Origin: Acidobacteriota bacterium
GTDB taxonomy: Bacteria > Acidobacteriota > Terriglobia > Terriglobales > Acidobacteriaceae
DNA length: 64,000 bases
Assembly (NCBI GenBank): GCA_016196065.1
Contig: JACPYL010000008.1
Coordinates: 1 to 64,000, forward strand
Reading direction: 5' to 3'
Notes under the pieces: model-generated
Databases searched by the model: none
What the model saw: only the letters and a program-made list of their open reading frames with translations
What the model was told of the DNA's origin: nothing
Position numbers and translations under genes: made by a program
Shown here: in pieces, positions 25,679 through 35,238 of the stretch
Layout: each line of letters begins with the position of its first letter
Numbering within the stretch: position 1 is the stretch's first letter

Positions 25679-28600
25679 CTAGTCTTCGTCCGCCGAGGAC
25701 GCCTTGCTCGTTCCCTGGACACGTTCGCTTTTCCCGTCCGGAACCTGCACGGCGTGGACGGACTGCTCGGCTGCAAGCTTCTGAAACGCCGCGATTTCCT
25801 TGTTGCGCACATCGTCCCAGTGTCCCAGCAATTGTTCTGTTTCCTTCTTCAGGCGCTCAAACAACTGGCTCTGTGATTCGGTGGGCGCCGAGTCCGACGC
25901 GCCCGTCACCGACATCGAAAGGAAAGCCAGCCGTCCATCCAGCCCCGGAGGATAGCTCAGCGAATCTTCATTGGCGCTGATCCTGAGGTTGATCAGAGGA
26001 TCGCGCACCGAAATCAGCTTCGCATCCAGTCCATTCGCGGCGTCGACCAGGTTCTTGTAGGAATCCGCCGGCCCCAATCGTTTCTCAATTCGCGTCAACT
26101 GATCGCGAACATCTTCAATCTGGTTGACTGCGTCATAGACTCGATTCAGTTGTCCGCGCACATCCATTAACAACTGGAATTGTTTTTCCAAATCCGCTTG
26201 CGATGTACTCACCCGCGGATCGATCTTCAGTTCCAGTGGAACCGTTGAACTCTTGCCATCCGCTGTCAAGCGCACCTGATACTTGCCCGGCAACGCGAAC
26301 GGACCGCGCGCCCCTTCGTTGTATTCCCAGAGGTAATAGCCCGGAACGCGGTGCGCTCCTTCATAGCGCAGATCCCACACAAACCGATTCAGCCCTGCTT
26401 CGGACTTAATCTGCTTCTCCGGCTTCTTGTCGTCCGGATCGAGCGGTTCATCGGGCAATTCAATCTTCTGATTGGAGAAGTCCCGAATCACCTTGCCTGC
26501 CGCATCCAGGATTTCAAGTTTCACTTCCTGCTTCGGCGCCTGTTTCAGATAGAAGTAAATCACCGCGCCGCTGGGTGGATTGTGCCCCGAGAAAGCTGAT
26601 CTCGGCCCCTCTTCACTGGCAGGAATTCTCCGGCGAAATGCGGTCGAAGGCTGGTAGAGGTGCACATCTTCACTCCCCACCGGGTCTGCAAACTGGCGCA
26701 GGGGCCCAACGTCATCCAATATCCAGAACGAGCGTCCGTGAGTGGCGAGTACGAGGTCGTCGTTCTTCACGACCAGATCGTGAATGGGCGCCGTCGGGAG
26801 GTTCAATTGCATCGACCGCCACTGCGCGCCATCGTCGAACGAAACAAATACGCCTCGTTCGGTTCCGGCATATAACAGTCCACTCTTTTTCGGATCCTCG
26901 CGCACCGCTCGTACGAATGCTGTGTCTGGAATGCCTGTTACGATGCGACTCCACGTCTTGCCATAGTCGCTGGTTCTGTAGATGTAGGGATGCAGATCGT
27001 CATTCTGGTGACGATCGATGGCGACGTACGCCTTTCCCGCATCCCGCGGAGACGCTTCGATCAAGCTGACCTTGCTCCATTCCGGCAAGTCTTTTGGAGT
27101 GACGTTGGTCCACGTCTTCCCTTCATCCTGGGTCACGTGAATCAATCCGTCATCCGTCCCTGCCCAGATCAAACCCTTGGTCAGAGGCGACGCCGCAATC
27201 GAGAACACCGTGTCGTAATATTCAGTTCCAGTGTCGTCGATCGTGATCGGCCCACCCGAAGGCTGCTGTTTCGTCTTGTCGTTCCGCGTCAGGTCGGGGC
27301 TGATTGCTTCCCATCGCATGCCACCGTCCGTGGTTTTGAAGACGCGCTCGCCGCCGTAGTAGATCGTGTTCGGGTCCTGCGGCGAAATCACGATTGGCGC
27401 CGTCCATTGAAAGCGGTGCTCGAGATTCGCAGCCCCGCGCGCGTCTGACAAGTCAGGCCACACAGCAATATTCTTCACGTGCCCGGTACGCTTATCGAAG
27501 CGAGTAATGTTGCCCTCATAGTCGCCTGCGTAGACGATGTTGGGATCGGGCGGGTACGGCACAATGTATCCCGCCTCCCCACCTCCGACCGGAAACCAAT
27601 CCTTGCTCCCGATTTCACCATCATCGCTGCGGCTCAAGATTGAGATAGTGGAATTGTCCTGCTGCGCGCCGTACACGCGATAGGGATCACCCGTGTCGGT
27701 GATCACGTGATAAAACTGCGCGGTCGGCTGGTTGTCCTGGCGCGTCCATGTCTTGCCGCCATCCAGGCTCACGGTCGCGCCGCCATCGTTGCTGGCGATC
27801 ATGCGCCGCGAATTTTTCGGATCGATCCACAATCCGTGATTGTCGCCGTGCGGGACTTTGATCTTGTTGAACGTGCGCCCCCCATCCGTGGACCGGAAGA
27901 ACTCCACGTCCATGATGTACACCGTCTCTGCGTCCTGCGGATCGGCGACCACATGCATGTAGTACCACGGCCGTTGATACAGGCTATGGTTGCCGTTCAC
28001 CAGCGTCCAACTGTCTCCACCATCGTCAGAGCGGTAGAGTCCGCCTTCCTTCGCTTCCACAATTGCGTAAACGCGATCGGAGTTCGCTGCCACTGCCAAT
28101 CCGATGCGGCCATACGGCCCCTTCGGCAAGCCATGCGATTCCAGTTTTTTCCAGGTCGTACCGCCATCCGTCGAGCGATACAGTCCGCTGCCGGGACCGC
28201 CACTGGAGAGGCTCCAGGGCGTACGCCGCGTTTCCCACAGCGACGCAAATAGAATGTTCGCGTTGTTCGGATCGAACGCGATATCGATGGCGCCAGTATT
28301 CTCGTCCTTGTAGAGAACTTTGTCCCAGGACTTTCCGCCATCCATCGAGCGGAAGACTCCACGCTCTGTATTGGGGCCGAAGGGATGTCCGAGCGCTGCC
28401 ACAAAAACAACATCCGGGTTGCGAGGATTTACGATCACCTTTCCGATGGCGCGAGAATCTTTCAGCCCGACGCTCTTCCAGGTCTTGCCCGCATCAAGAG
28501 ATTTCCACACGCCATTGCCGTCAGAAATGTTTCCCCGAATGCAAGCTTCGCCCGTTCCGACATAGATGACGTTCGGATCCGATTGGGCCACGGAGAGGCT

Positions 28601-28966
28601 CCCGATGGAAGGCGCCGCATCTTTGTCCAAGATCGACGACCAACTGGTCGCGCCGTCAGTGGATTTCCACACGCCGCCGCCCGTCGCGCCAAAATAATAT
28701 GTCGTCGGATCCCCCGGAATACCCGACGCAGTCAGCGACCGCCCGCCACGAAATGGACCAATCGCGCGGTACTTCATCCCCTTGAACAGCGGGTCGCCTT
28801 CATTCTTCTTGGATGCATCGGCCGGCTCGGCTTGCGCCTGCGGAGGTGTGTTCGTGATCGGTTGCTGATTCCGATTTCTCTCTTTTTGCTGCCCGACAAC
28901 CGATGAAACGCATGTCACCAGCAACAGTCCCAAACTCGCGAAACGAAAACCAAGCCGCTGCATCAT
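25679..28966 (-). CDS. Large exported BNR/sortilin-like repeat protein
   Basis: The ATG at 28966 follows GGAGAG and gives 1095 residues with a signal peptide (FRFASLGLLLVTCVSSVVGQ). The body is a long series of BNR/Asp-box units (GGVWKSTDGATSW, NGVWKSLDAGKTW, GVFRSMDGGKSWD, GLYRSTDGGTTW, GLYRSDDGGDSW, EFFRSTDGGRTFN), forming one or two beta propellers of the VPS10/sortilin type. A C-terminal helical region of about 250 residues follows. Such proteins are annotated as glycosyl hydrolases, but sialidase catalytic residues are not evident. It is monocistronic, divergent from the MerR gene. Confidence 0.82.
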   Translation of the reverse strand: MMQRLGFRFASLGLLLVTCVSSVVGQQKERNRNQQPITNTPPQAQAEPADASKKNEGDPLFKGMKYRAIGPFRGGRSLTASGIPGDPTTYYFGATGGGVWKSTDGATSWSSILDKDAAPSIGSLSVAQSDPNVIYVGTGEACIRGNISDGNGVWKSLDAGKTWKSVGLKDSRAIGKVIVNPRNPDVVFVAALGHPFGPNTERGVFRSMDGGKSWDKVLYKDENTGAIDIAFDPNNANILFASLWETRRTPWSLSSGGPGSGLYRSTDGGTTWKKLESHGLPKGPYGRIGLAVAANSDRVYAIVEAKEGGLYRSDDGGDSWTLVNGNHSLYQRPWYYMHVVADPQDAETVYIMDVEFFRSTDGGRTFNKIKVPHGDNHGLWIDPKNSRRMIASNDGGATVSLDGGKTWTRQDNQPTAQFYHVITDTGDPYRVYGAQQDNSTISILSRSDDGEIGSKDWFPVGGGEAGYIVPYPPDPNIVYAGDYEGNITRFDKRTGHVKNIAVWPDLSDARGAANLEHRFQWTAPIVISPQDPNTIYYGGERVFKTTDGGMRWEAISPDLTRNDKTKQQPSGGPITIDDTGTEYYDTVFSIAASPLTKGLIWAGTDDGLIHVTQDEGKTWTNVTPKDLPEWSKVSLIEASPRDAGKAYVAIDRHQNDDLHPYIYRTSDYGKTWSRIVTGIPDTAFVRAVREDPKKSGLLYAGTERGVFVSFDDGAQWRSMQLNLPTAPIHDLVVKNDDLVLATHGRSFWILDDVGPLRQFADPVGSEDVHLYQPSTAFRRRIPASEEGPRSAFSGHNPPSGAVIYFYLKQAPKQEVKLEILDAAGKVIRDFSNQKIELPDEPLDPDDKKPEKQIKSEAGLNRFVWDLRYEGAHRVPGYYLWEYNEGARGPFALPGKYQVRLTADGKSSTVPLELKIDPRVSTSQADLEKQFQLLMDVRGQLNRVYDAVNQIEDVRDQLTRIEKRLGPADSYKNLVDAANGLDAKLISVRDPLINLRISANEDSLSYPPGLDGRLAFLSMSVTGASDSAPTESQSQLFERLKKETEQLLGHWDDVRNKEIAAFQKLAAEQSVHAVQVPDGKSERVQGTSKASSADED

Positions 28967-29111
28967 GGACAACTCTCCAGGGGGAAAATGAGTGCGCCTA
29001 ATGGTAATGCGCTTGGCCTGATCTCACAATCCCTCGGTACCCGGGAAGGTGGCCGTAACGTTCGACGATCCTGAACCCATATAGTCAACACCGCTTGTAC
29101 AGAAACTCCCG

Positions 29112-29139
29112 TTGACTTCTACCTGCTTGCACCTAGAAT
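29112..29139 (+). promoter_or_regulatory. Sigma-70-type promoter of the MerR-family gene
   Basis: TTGACT (29112-29117) and TAGAAT (29134-29139) are 16 bases apart, close to consensus, 48 bases before the ATG. The -10 overlaps the first of two TGTTTnAAACA dyads. Confidence 0.55.
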
Positions 29140-29174
29140 GTTTCAAACATTTCAACCGTAATTTGTTTTAAACA
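29139..29174. promoter_or_regulatory. Two operator-like dyads before the MerR-family gene
   Basis: TGTTTCAAACA (29139-29149) and TGTTTTAAACA (29164-29174) are perfect dyads differing only at the centre, with centres 25 bases apart. They lie between the -10 and the start codon. This position suits repression of the downstream gene, probably by its own product. Confidence 0.5.
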
Positions 29175-29187
29175 GGACATCATCCGA

Positions 29188-29658
29188 ATGCAGCGGGAAT
29201 TTACATCCAATGAAGTGATGATCCTGACCGGGATCACCGCACGCCAGCTGCAATGGTGGGACGAACGCAGCATCGTGATCCCGGAACGGCGAGGCCATCG
29301 CCGGGTCTATGCCTGGGACCAACTGGTGACCGTGGCCGTGATCTGCCAACTGCGCCGCCGCGGATTTTCTCTGCAGCGCATGCGTAGAGTCATCCGCTTC
29401 CTGCAGCAGGAATTTGGAACCAGCTTGGCCGCCACCGTCGGCGCCTCGTCTGAATATCACTTGCTCACTGACGGCACGAACCTTTTCCTGCGCACCTCGG
29501 CAAGGCAGGTCGTCGATTTACTGAAGAATTCGCAACAACCGATGCTGGACATCTGCTTAAGCGACGAAGTACGCCGCGTGAAAGCGGAGATCCAGGCTCA
29601 GAAGAAGGACGCAGCGTCAGAACAGATCCGGCCCTTACGGCGGATTCAAAAAGCGTAA
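29188..29658 (+). CDS. MerR-family transcriptional regulator
   Basis: The 156-residue protein starts with a winged MerR helix-turn-helix: FTSNEVMILTGITARQLQWWDERSIVIPERRGHRRVYAWDQLVTVAVICQLRRRGFSLQRMRRVI. The rest is a short coiled coil and a C-terminal part lacking the metal-binding cysteines of metal-sensing MerRs, so the signal is unknown. It may bind the paired dyads in its own leader. A zinc-ribbon gene follows after 21 bases and is probably co-transcribed. Confidence 0.85.
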   Translation: MQREFTSNEVMILTGITARQLQWWDERSIVIPERRGHRRVYAWDQLVTVAVICQLRRRGFSLQRMRRVIRFLQQEFGTSLAATVGASSEYHLLTDGTNLFLRTSARQVVDLLKNSQQPMLDICLSDEVRRVKAEIQAQKKDAASEQIRPLRRIQKA

Positions 29659-29679
29659 GTGGAACCAAGGGAGGAACAG

Positions 29680-29943
29680 ATGATCGGCGAACTGAGCGTT
29701 CTCAGCGAGTGGATTCCCGAACAGATGGAGCCCGGAACCGTCTTCGTCCTGGAAAATGCAGGCGAGGTTGGCGAAAAGGAAGATCCCTACTGGGCGGTAC
29801 TGTCCTGCCCGACCTGCGGCACGCTCGGGCTAGTCACACGCAAACAAATGGCTGGCCTGCTGCCTGTAATCTGCGGATCATCCCACTGCTCCGCACAGTT
29901 CTTTATTCACGACGAAGAAATTACCGTGCGTAAGCCGTTCTAG
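29680..29943 (+). CDS. Small zinc-ribbon-like protein
   Basis: The ATG at 29680 follows GGGAGGAACA. The 87 residues include two cysteine pairs, SCPTCGTLG and VICGSSHCSAQF, that could form a zinc ribbon, and an acidic N-terminal half. No family is known to me. The tight spacing after the MerR-type gene suggests a shared role. A GTG seven codons upstream is a weaker start. Confidence 0.65.
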   Translation: MIGELSVLSEWIPEQMEPGTVFVLENAGEVGEKEDPYWAVLSCPTCGTLGLVTRKQMAGLLPVICGSSHCSAQFFIHDEEITVRKPF

Positions 29944-29958
29944 AAAACCTTTCTCGGG

Positions 29959-29980
29959 GAGACGCGGCTTGCCGCGTCTC
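29959..29980. repeat. Palindrome, family member, between convergent genes
   Basis: Arms GAGACGCGGC (29959-29968) and GCCGCGTCTC (29971-29980) with a TT loop are identical to the copy at 20508. It sits in the 76-base gap between the zinc-ribbon gene and ribBA, which converge. Confidence 0.75.
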
Positions 29981-30019
29981 TCGTCGATCCTCAAACCTTC
30001 CCTACAAGAAACGATCTTT

Positions 30020-31186
30020 CTAAGCCTGCCGCTCCGCCGTTTGTAACTTCACCGGCACCTGCTCCACAATCTCAATATCAAATCCTTCCAACCCCGCCAC
30101 CCGCCGCGGATGATTCGTCAGCAACCGGATTCGCTTCAGATTCAGATCGGAAAGGATCTGCGCTCCCAGACCGATGTCACGCTGGGTTTTCCGTTCACTC
30201 TCTGGCAGAGTCGGCAGCCGTCGTTCGCGATGAAACGTGAGAAACGACTGTTCCCCAATCTTCTCTGCCGAGAATCCTTTGGAAGTCTGGTGCAGATAGA
30301 TGAGTGCCCCGCGCCCTTCTTCGGCAATGGCCTGCAAGGATCCTTCGAGCGTGGCTCGACAGTCGCAACCGGTGGCGCCAAATACGTCGCCCAGCAGGCA
30401 ATGCGCGTGCATTCGTACCAGCACCGGGCGCTTCGAATCCGTGATATCTCCGCGGATAAACGCCAGGTGCGAGCCTCCGCCGTCGACTTCGCTTTCGTAA
30501 GCGATCACGCGGAACTCGCCGTGCCCCGTCTCGACCATCGCCTCGCCCACGCGATGGACATAGCGCTCGTTCTGCATGCGATAGCGGATCAACTCCGCCA
30601 CCGTCAGCATCTTCATGTCATGCGCGCGGCAAAACTCCATCAGATCCGGCACCCGTGCCATCGTGCCGTCGTCTCTCATGATTTCGCAGATGATTCCAGC
30701 CGGCACCATTCCCGCCAGCCGCGCTAGATCGACGGACGCTTCCGTTTGCCCCGCCCGCACCAGCACTCCGCCCTTGCGTGCCCGCAGTGGAAAAACATGC
30801 CCCGGCCGTGCCAAATCCGTCGGACGCGTTGCCGGGTCAATCGCAACCTTGATGGTGTGGGAGCGATCATAGGCCGAAATTCCGGTCGTCACTCCCTGTC
30901 GCGCATCAATCGCTTCGCAAAAAGCCGTGCCGTATTGCGAAGTATTCTCCGCGGTCATGTTCCCGATACGGAGATGATCAAGCCGCTCTTCAGTCATTGC
31001 CAGACAAACCAGGCCGCGGCCATACTTCGCCATGAAGTTGATAGCCTCAGGCGTAACTTTCTCCGCCGCCAGCGTTAGATCGCCTTCATTTTCACGGTCT
31101 TCGTCATCGACAACGATAATCATCCGCCCCGCGCGGATTTCCTCAATCGCAGTCGCAACGTCGGTAAATGGGCTTTTAGGAGACAT
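30020..31186 (-). CDS. ribBA: RibBA: DHBP synthase/GTP cyclohydrolase II
   Basis: The fusion has 388 residues and makes both riboflavin precursors. The N-terminal half is 3,4-dihydroxy-2-butanone-4-phosphate synthase, with VVDDEDRENEGDL as acidic metal site and a GVTTGISAYDR loop. The C-terminal half is GTP cyclohydrolase II, with zinc cysteines in AHCLLGDVFGATGCDCR and LYLHQ-like IYLHQTSKG. In this half the usual H-x-E-C segment reads HAHC, a small deviation. The ATG at 31186 is used; a TTG lies four codons earlier. The other riboflavin genes (ribD, ribE) are 11-14 kb away. Confidence 0.92.
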   Translation of the reverse strand: MSPKSPFTDVATAIEEIRAGRMIIVVDDEDRENEGDLTLAAEKVTPEAINFMAKYGRGLVCLAMTEERLDHLRIGNMTAENTSQYGTAFCEAIDARQGVTTGISAYDRSHTIKVAIDPATRPTDLARPGHVFPLRARKGGVLVRAGQTEASVDLARLAGMVPAGIICEIMRDDGTMARVPDLMEFCRAHDMKMLTVAELIRYRMQNERYVHRVGEAMVETGHGEFRVIAYESEVDGGGSHLAFIRGDITDSKRPVLVRMHAHCLLGDVFGATGCDCRATLEGSLQAIAEEGRGALIYLHQTSKGFSAEKIGEQSFLTFHRERRLPTLPESERKTQRDIGLGAQILSDLNLKRIRLLTNHPRRVAGLEGFDIEIVEQVPVKLQTAERQA

Positions 31187-31216
31187 AGAATTAGCCAACT
31201 GATTTCAAACTCAAAA

Positions 31217-32152
31217 TTACTTCGCGGCGTCCGACTTCTGGAAGTCCACGATCTGCTTCATCACCTCCAGAGGCACCCCGCCGGTTAACATGCGCCCGTT
31301 GATAAAAATTGACGGCGTACCGTTGACACCCACGGATTTCCCCAACGCCAGAGACGCCTCAATTCTGGACTGCGTGTCCGGCTTTACTGCGCAGGTTGCA
31401 GCCGCTTCTGCATCCGACCCCGAATCGGTAGCGATCGCTTTCAACTTTTCGTCTGCATTGGCCGCGGTAATACTTTCCTGTTGCTCGAATGTTTTCTGGA
31501 CGAACTTCCACACCGCATCCTTCGCCTTTGCATCACGTCCAATGCAATCCACGTAGCCAGCGGCCTTTTGCGCCCAGTCGTGACCGGGAAGGGGGAAATT
31601 CTGAAACACAAAGTGAGCGTCCGGTTCCTGCGCCAGCAGCGACTCCACGATGGGAGCAACCACCTTGCAATGCGGACACTGCATGTCACTAAATTCGACG
31701 ATCGTCACTGGAGCTTTGGACGGCCCTTTCGACGGCCCCGTCAGACTCTTTTCAAGCTTGACGCGGCTCTGTTCGAACGGCTTTGGACCAAACGGGATAA
31801 TGTCGCCCGTCACCGCGTGCTTGCCGTCGCTCGTAACGTAAAAGCGGTTCGTGTTGGCACCCTGTGCGTCCGTAATCACGACCAGCACTTCCGTGAGCCC
31901 TCCCACGCCGGTGGGACGAACGTCCGCTACCCGAAATGTCACGCCCCCGTTGTACCCAACCATCTGGTTCATGAAGGCCGTGATCACTTCCTCTGAGGGC
32001 AGCGCGGAGCTATCGGCAGCCACGGGAGCCGCAGGTGCTGGTTTCGGAGCGGTCTTGGCGACAGGCTTCGACCCAGTTGCGGGTTTGGTTTGGGCAGCCG
32101 CGACAGCAGCGCAGCAGGCGATTACGAGGAAAGTACGCAACATGCTTGTCAT
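31217..32152 (-). CDS. Exported DsbA-like thioredoxin-fold protein
   Basis: The protein has 311 residues with a signal peptide (LRTFLVIACCAAVAAAQ), a Pro/Ala linker and a domain of about 100 residues with no clear match (GVTFRVADVRPTGVGGLTEVLVVI). A DsbA/thioredoxin fold follows, with active site CPHC (DMQCPHCKVVAP) and the cis-Pro region VNGTPSIFINGR. It probably acts as a periplasmic thiol oxidase or isomerase. The N-terminal extra domain is seen in similar proteins with a CPHC site. It lies just upstream of ribBA with 30 bases between. A second ATG three codons on is possible. Confidence 0.85.
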   Translation of the reverse strand: MTSMLRTFLVIACCAAVAAAQTKPATGSKPVAKTAPKPAPAAPVAADSSALPSEEVITAFMNQMVGYNGGVTFRVADVRPTGVGGLTEVLVVITDAQGANTNRFYVTSDGKHAVTGDIIPFGPKPFEQSRVKLEKSLTGPSKGPSKAPVTIVEFSDMQCPHCKVVAPIVESLLAQEPDAHFVFQNFPLPGHDWAQKAAGYVDCIGRDAKAKDAVWKFVQKTFEQQESITAANADEKLKAIATDSGSDAEAAATCAVKPDTQSRIEASLALGKSVGVNGTPSIFINGRMLTGGVPLEVMKQIVDFQKSDAAK

Positions 32153-32245
32153 AGTCAGTCTTTGATTTTTACAAATGCCGGCGCAATTGTCGATGTAGCG
32201 CCGGGATCGATAGTGGGTCATTTTGAGAACGCTCGCAGAAACACA

Positions 32246-32342
32246 ACCACGAAGGCCACCAAGTTTCACACGAAGTATCACAAAGCCTCGGGCCAAGATT
32301 TCCTTCGTGACCCTTCGTGTGAAACTTCGTGACCTTCGTGGT
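32246..32342. repeat. Long imperfect inverted repeat
   Basis: A 30-base arm at 32246-32275 (ACCACGAAGG...CACACGAAG) pairs with 32313-32342 (CTTCGTGTG...CCTTCGTGGT) with two mismatches and a 37-base loop. The words CACGAAG and CTTCGTG recur inside. It fills most of the gap between nadE and the DsbA-like gene, both on the - strand. Confidence 0.75.
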
Positions 32343-32387
32343 AGTTCGGACAAATTGAGCCACTACTCCGGGATTTCCGATGCCGCT

Positions 32388-34028
32388 TTACATTTCCGGC
32401 TTCGCCGCAATCGGCAACCTGCGCCCGTAGCCAAACGCTTTGGTAGAGATCTTGATTCCCGGCGCCGCCTGTTGGCGCTTATATTCGCTGCGCTCCACCA
32501 TGTGGATCACGCGCTTCACAAGGTCGAGGTTCAGATCATGCGCCACCGCAATCTGCTCCGCCGACCGCGCCTCTTCCACATAGTCTTCCAGGATCGCGTC
32601 CAGCACATCGTATGGCGGCAGAGAGTCAGAATCCTTCTGGTCGGGCTTCAATTCCGCCGAGGGTGGCTTGTCGATGGTGGCCCGCGGGATTACCTCTCTC
32701 CTCAGGTTCACGTATTCACTCAGTCGATACACCAGCGTTTTAGGTACATCGGAGATCACCGCCAGCCCACCCACCATGTCGCCGTAGAGCGTGCAATATC
32801 CAACCGCGAGTTCGCTCTTGTTGCCGGTCGAAAGCACCAGCGCCCCAAATTTATTGGAAAGAGACATCAGCACCATGCCCCGGCTGCGCGACTGAATATT
32901 TTCTTCCGTTGCATCCTCTGGCATTCCCGCAAATACCGGAGCCAGCGTCTCGCGGCAAGCCTTGTACATTTCGTTGATGGACAGCAACTCGAATCGAATC
33001 CCGAGATTCTCAGCCAGCTGGCGAGCGTCGTCGATCGATCCTTGCGACGAGTAGGGTCCCGGCATCCCGACGCCCGTAACGTTCCCTGCCCCGACCGCGT
33101 CAACGGCAATTGCGGCTGTGAGCGCCGAATCGATGCCGCCACTCAGTCCGATGATCACACGCTGGAATCCGCATTTGCGAATGTAGTCGCGCGTGCCGAG
33201 CACCAGCGCTTCGTAGGCACTGGCCTCGTCGCCCTCAATCTGTTCATGCATGTCGCCGGTAAGGCTTTGCGTGTCGAAGTAGATGAGATCTTCAGCAAAT
33301 GACTTACCCTGTGCGATCACCCGTCCGTCCGGAGCAATCACCAGGCTCGATCCATCGAACACCAGGCTGTCGTTGCCGCCCACCTGGTTCACCATTGCGA
33401 CCGGAACGTTGTCATTCTTCGCAATCGTCGCCAGCATGTCGCGCCGCAACTCACGCTTGCCCAGCCAGAATGGCGACGCTGAAATATTCAGCACCAGGTT
33501 GCCGCCCATCTTGATCAACTCTTCGACTGGGTCCACTCCATACAGCCGTCGATGCCAGAAATGCTTGTCGTTCCACGCGTCTTCGCAAATCGTGAGCGCA
33601 ATCTGCTTTCCTCCGCCATCAAATAATTGCTGACTCTTCGCAGGAGCGAAATTGCGTGCCTCGTCAAAAACATCGTAGGTGGGAAGCAGCATCTTCGACT
33701 GGATGAATTCGATCCGGCCATCGCGCAGCAGAGCCGCCGAGTTCATTACCGACTTGCCGGTCTCGGCCTTCGCTGGAGTGACGAGCCCGCAGATCACGGC
33801 AATCCCGTTCGTCGCCGCCGCGATCTTCTCCACCATCTCGCGATTGTGGGCCACAAATGACGGCCGCTCTACCAGGTCGCGGGGCGGATATCCGCAAATG
33901 GAAAGTTCCGGAAATAGAATCAGCCCGGCACCGGCGTCACGGGCTTGTTGCGCAAACTGAATGATTTTGGCAGCGTTACCAGAAAAATCCCCTACCGTGG
34001 GGTTGATCTGGCCAAGGGCGATCTTCAC
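32388..34028 (-). CDS. nadE: Glutamine-dependent NAD synthetase
   Basis: The 546-residue two-domain enzyme has an N-terminal nitrilase-fold glutaminase with triad E41 (LFPELS), K112 (SKMLLPTYDVFDE) and C148 (LTICEDAW). The C-terminal NAD synthase has the ATP-pyrophosphatase loop SGGIDS (296-301) and LSTGNKSELAVGYCTLYGDM. It converts deamido-NAD to NAD using ammonia from glutamine. The start is GTG at 34028, giving the normal N-terminus KIALGQINPTVGD. It lies nine bases after the gene upstream. Confidence 0.95.
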   Translation of the reverse strand: MKIALGQINPTVGDFSGNAAKIIQFAQQARDAGAGLILFPELSICGYPPRDLVERPSFVAHNREMVEKIAAATNGIAVICGLVTPAKAETGKSVMNSAALLRDGRIEFIQSKMLLPTYDVFDEARNFAPAKSQQLFDGGGKQIALTICEDAWNDKHFWHRRLYGVDPVEELIKMGGNLVLNISASPFWLGKRELRRDMLATIAKNDNVPVAMVNQVGGNDSLVFDGSSLVIAPDGRVIAQGKSFAEDLIYFDTQSLTGDMHEQIEGDEASAYEALVLGTRDYIRKCGFQRVIIGLSGGIDSALTAAIAVDAVGAGNVTGVGMPGPYSSQGSIDDARQLAENLGIRFELLSINEMYKACRETLAPVFAGMPEDATEENIQSRSRGMVLMSLSNKFGALVLSTGNKSELAVGYCTLYGDMVGGLAVISDVPKTLVYRLSEYVNLRREVIPRATIDKPPSAELKPDQKDSDSLPPYDVLDAILEDYVEEARSAEQIAVAHDLNLDLVKRVIHMVERSEYKRQQAAPGIKISTKAFGYGRRLPIAAKPEM

Positions 34029-34037
34029 ACCAATAGT

Positions 34038-35069
34038 TTAGAGGGAGAAGGGTGCCGGATGCCAATCGGTCGATGACACGGCAAGTTTATTCGGCCCCGA
34101 ATTGCCGCCCGGATCCTTCGACGGCGGCCGCGCCACAGGCGGCGTCTTGTTGATGCCGGTGGCGGGATCGCTCTCCGGCATATCTTCTCCGGGACGCCTG
34201 AGCGTCGGCGCATTCACCGGCTGGTCGACCGGCTGGTCGCCAGAAGCAGCGACTGCAGCGGGCAACTCCACTTCGCGTTCAGTGCGAATCTCTTTCTGAC
34301 CGCCCACTTTCATGGTTTCAACGCGCGCCACCTCGTCGCCGACGAAGCGTACAAAATCCACATCCTGCGGCGGTTCGCCATAGATCCACTCTTCGTAATC
34401 GACTTCATCGGCGTGCTCGCGCAACTTCTTTGGCGGACGCCCCTTCGCGTACATCACCATTTCCCGGTTCATCCCGACCAGCACATGGTGATTCTTTATC
34501 GCGTCTTTGATTTTCGGAGGCACCGTGTCCAGATAAGCTTCCAGTGGCGACTTGGAGTCGAAATCGAGCACCGGACGCATCACCTGCTTCAATTCCGGCC
34601 CCGTCATCTCCGGTACATAGTGATCAAAATAAATATCCACGAACGAGCCGCGCGCATTCGCATTCGAATCCGATGGGGCAACTGGAGTCGAGCCACCCGC
34701 GCCCTGAATCTGAATTCGCTGGTACCACTTCTGCTTGCGAACCGGCCCACCGTTCAATTCAAAGTGAATGTAGTCATTCTTGATGGCGATCATCGTGATT
34801 CGTGCCTGGTCGCCCGGTTTCGCTGCCGGCCCCCACAACGCCATCAAATGTTGCAGGTCCTCGCCGTGGGGAGTAAGTACTCCGTTCTTCAATTTGAGCC
34901 CGGTCTTGCCCATCGGAAAATTTGTGCGGACGTAGCACAACTCAGACTCGAATACGCGGATGATCTGCTGACGGGTCTCCTTCGACATTCGAGGAGGCGG
35001 AGTGTCTTCTGCGACAACGAGAGCGCAGCCGAAAAGGGCAACCAGAAGCGGGAGACAGCGGAAACGCAC
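34038..35069 (-). CDS. Exported protein of unknown function
   Basis: The GTG at 35069 gives 343 residues beginning with a signal peptide (RFRCLPLLVALFGCALVVAE). The frame is open to an ATG at 35126. The mature part has a mixed alpha/beta stretch (RQQIIRVFESELCYVRTNFPMGKTGLKLKNG, YDHYVPEMTGPELKQVM-like segment, KIKDAIKNHHVLVGMNREMVMYAKGRPP) and a disordered Pro-rich C-terminus. I recognise no domain. It overlaps no gene and lies nine bases before nadE, so co-transcription is likely. Confidence 0.65.
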   Translation of the reverse strand: MRFRCLPLLVALFGCALVVAEDTPPPRMSKETRQQIIRVFESELCYVRTNFPMGKTGLKLKNGVLTPHGEDLQHLMALWGPAAKPGDQARITMIAIKNDYIHFELNGGPVRKQKWYQRIQIQGAGGSTPVAPSDSNANARGSFVDIYFDHYVPEMTGPELKQVMRPVLDFDSKSPLEAYLDTVPPKIKDAIKNHHVLVGMNREMVMYAKGRPPKKLREHADEVDYEEWIYGEPPQDVDFVRFVGDEVARVETMKVGGQKEIRTEREVELPAAVAASGDQPVDQPVNAPTLRRPGEDMPESDPATGINKTPPVARPPSKDPGGNSGPNKLAVSSTDWHPAPFSL

Positions 35070-35238
35070 GGAGCACCCCGGACTAATACACTTATTATAG
35101 ACCCGATCGCAAGTCGATTGAGACATTGCAGTACTGAATCATTGGGCGAATCGTTCAGACCCCGGTTTGCGGCCCTTCAATGTGTAACTGACTAAATCTC
35201 TCCATGATTTCAGTGGTTCACACCCGTATACTGCGCGA

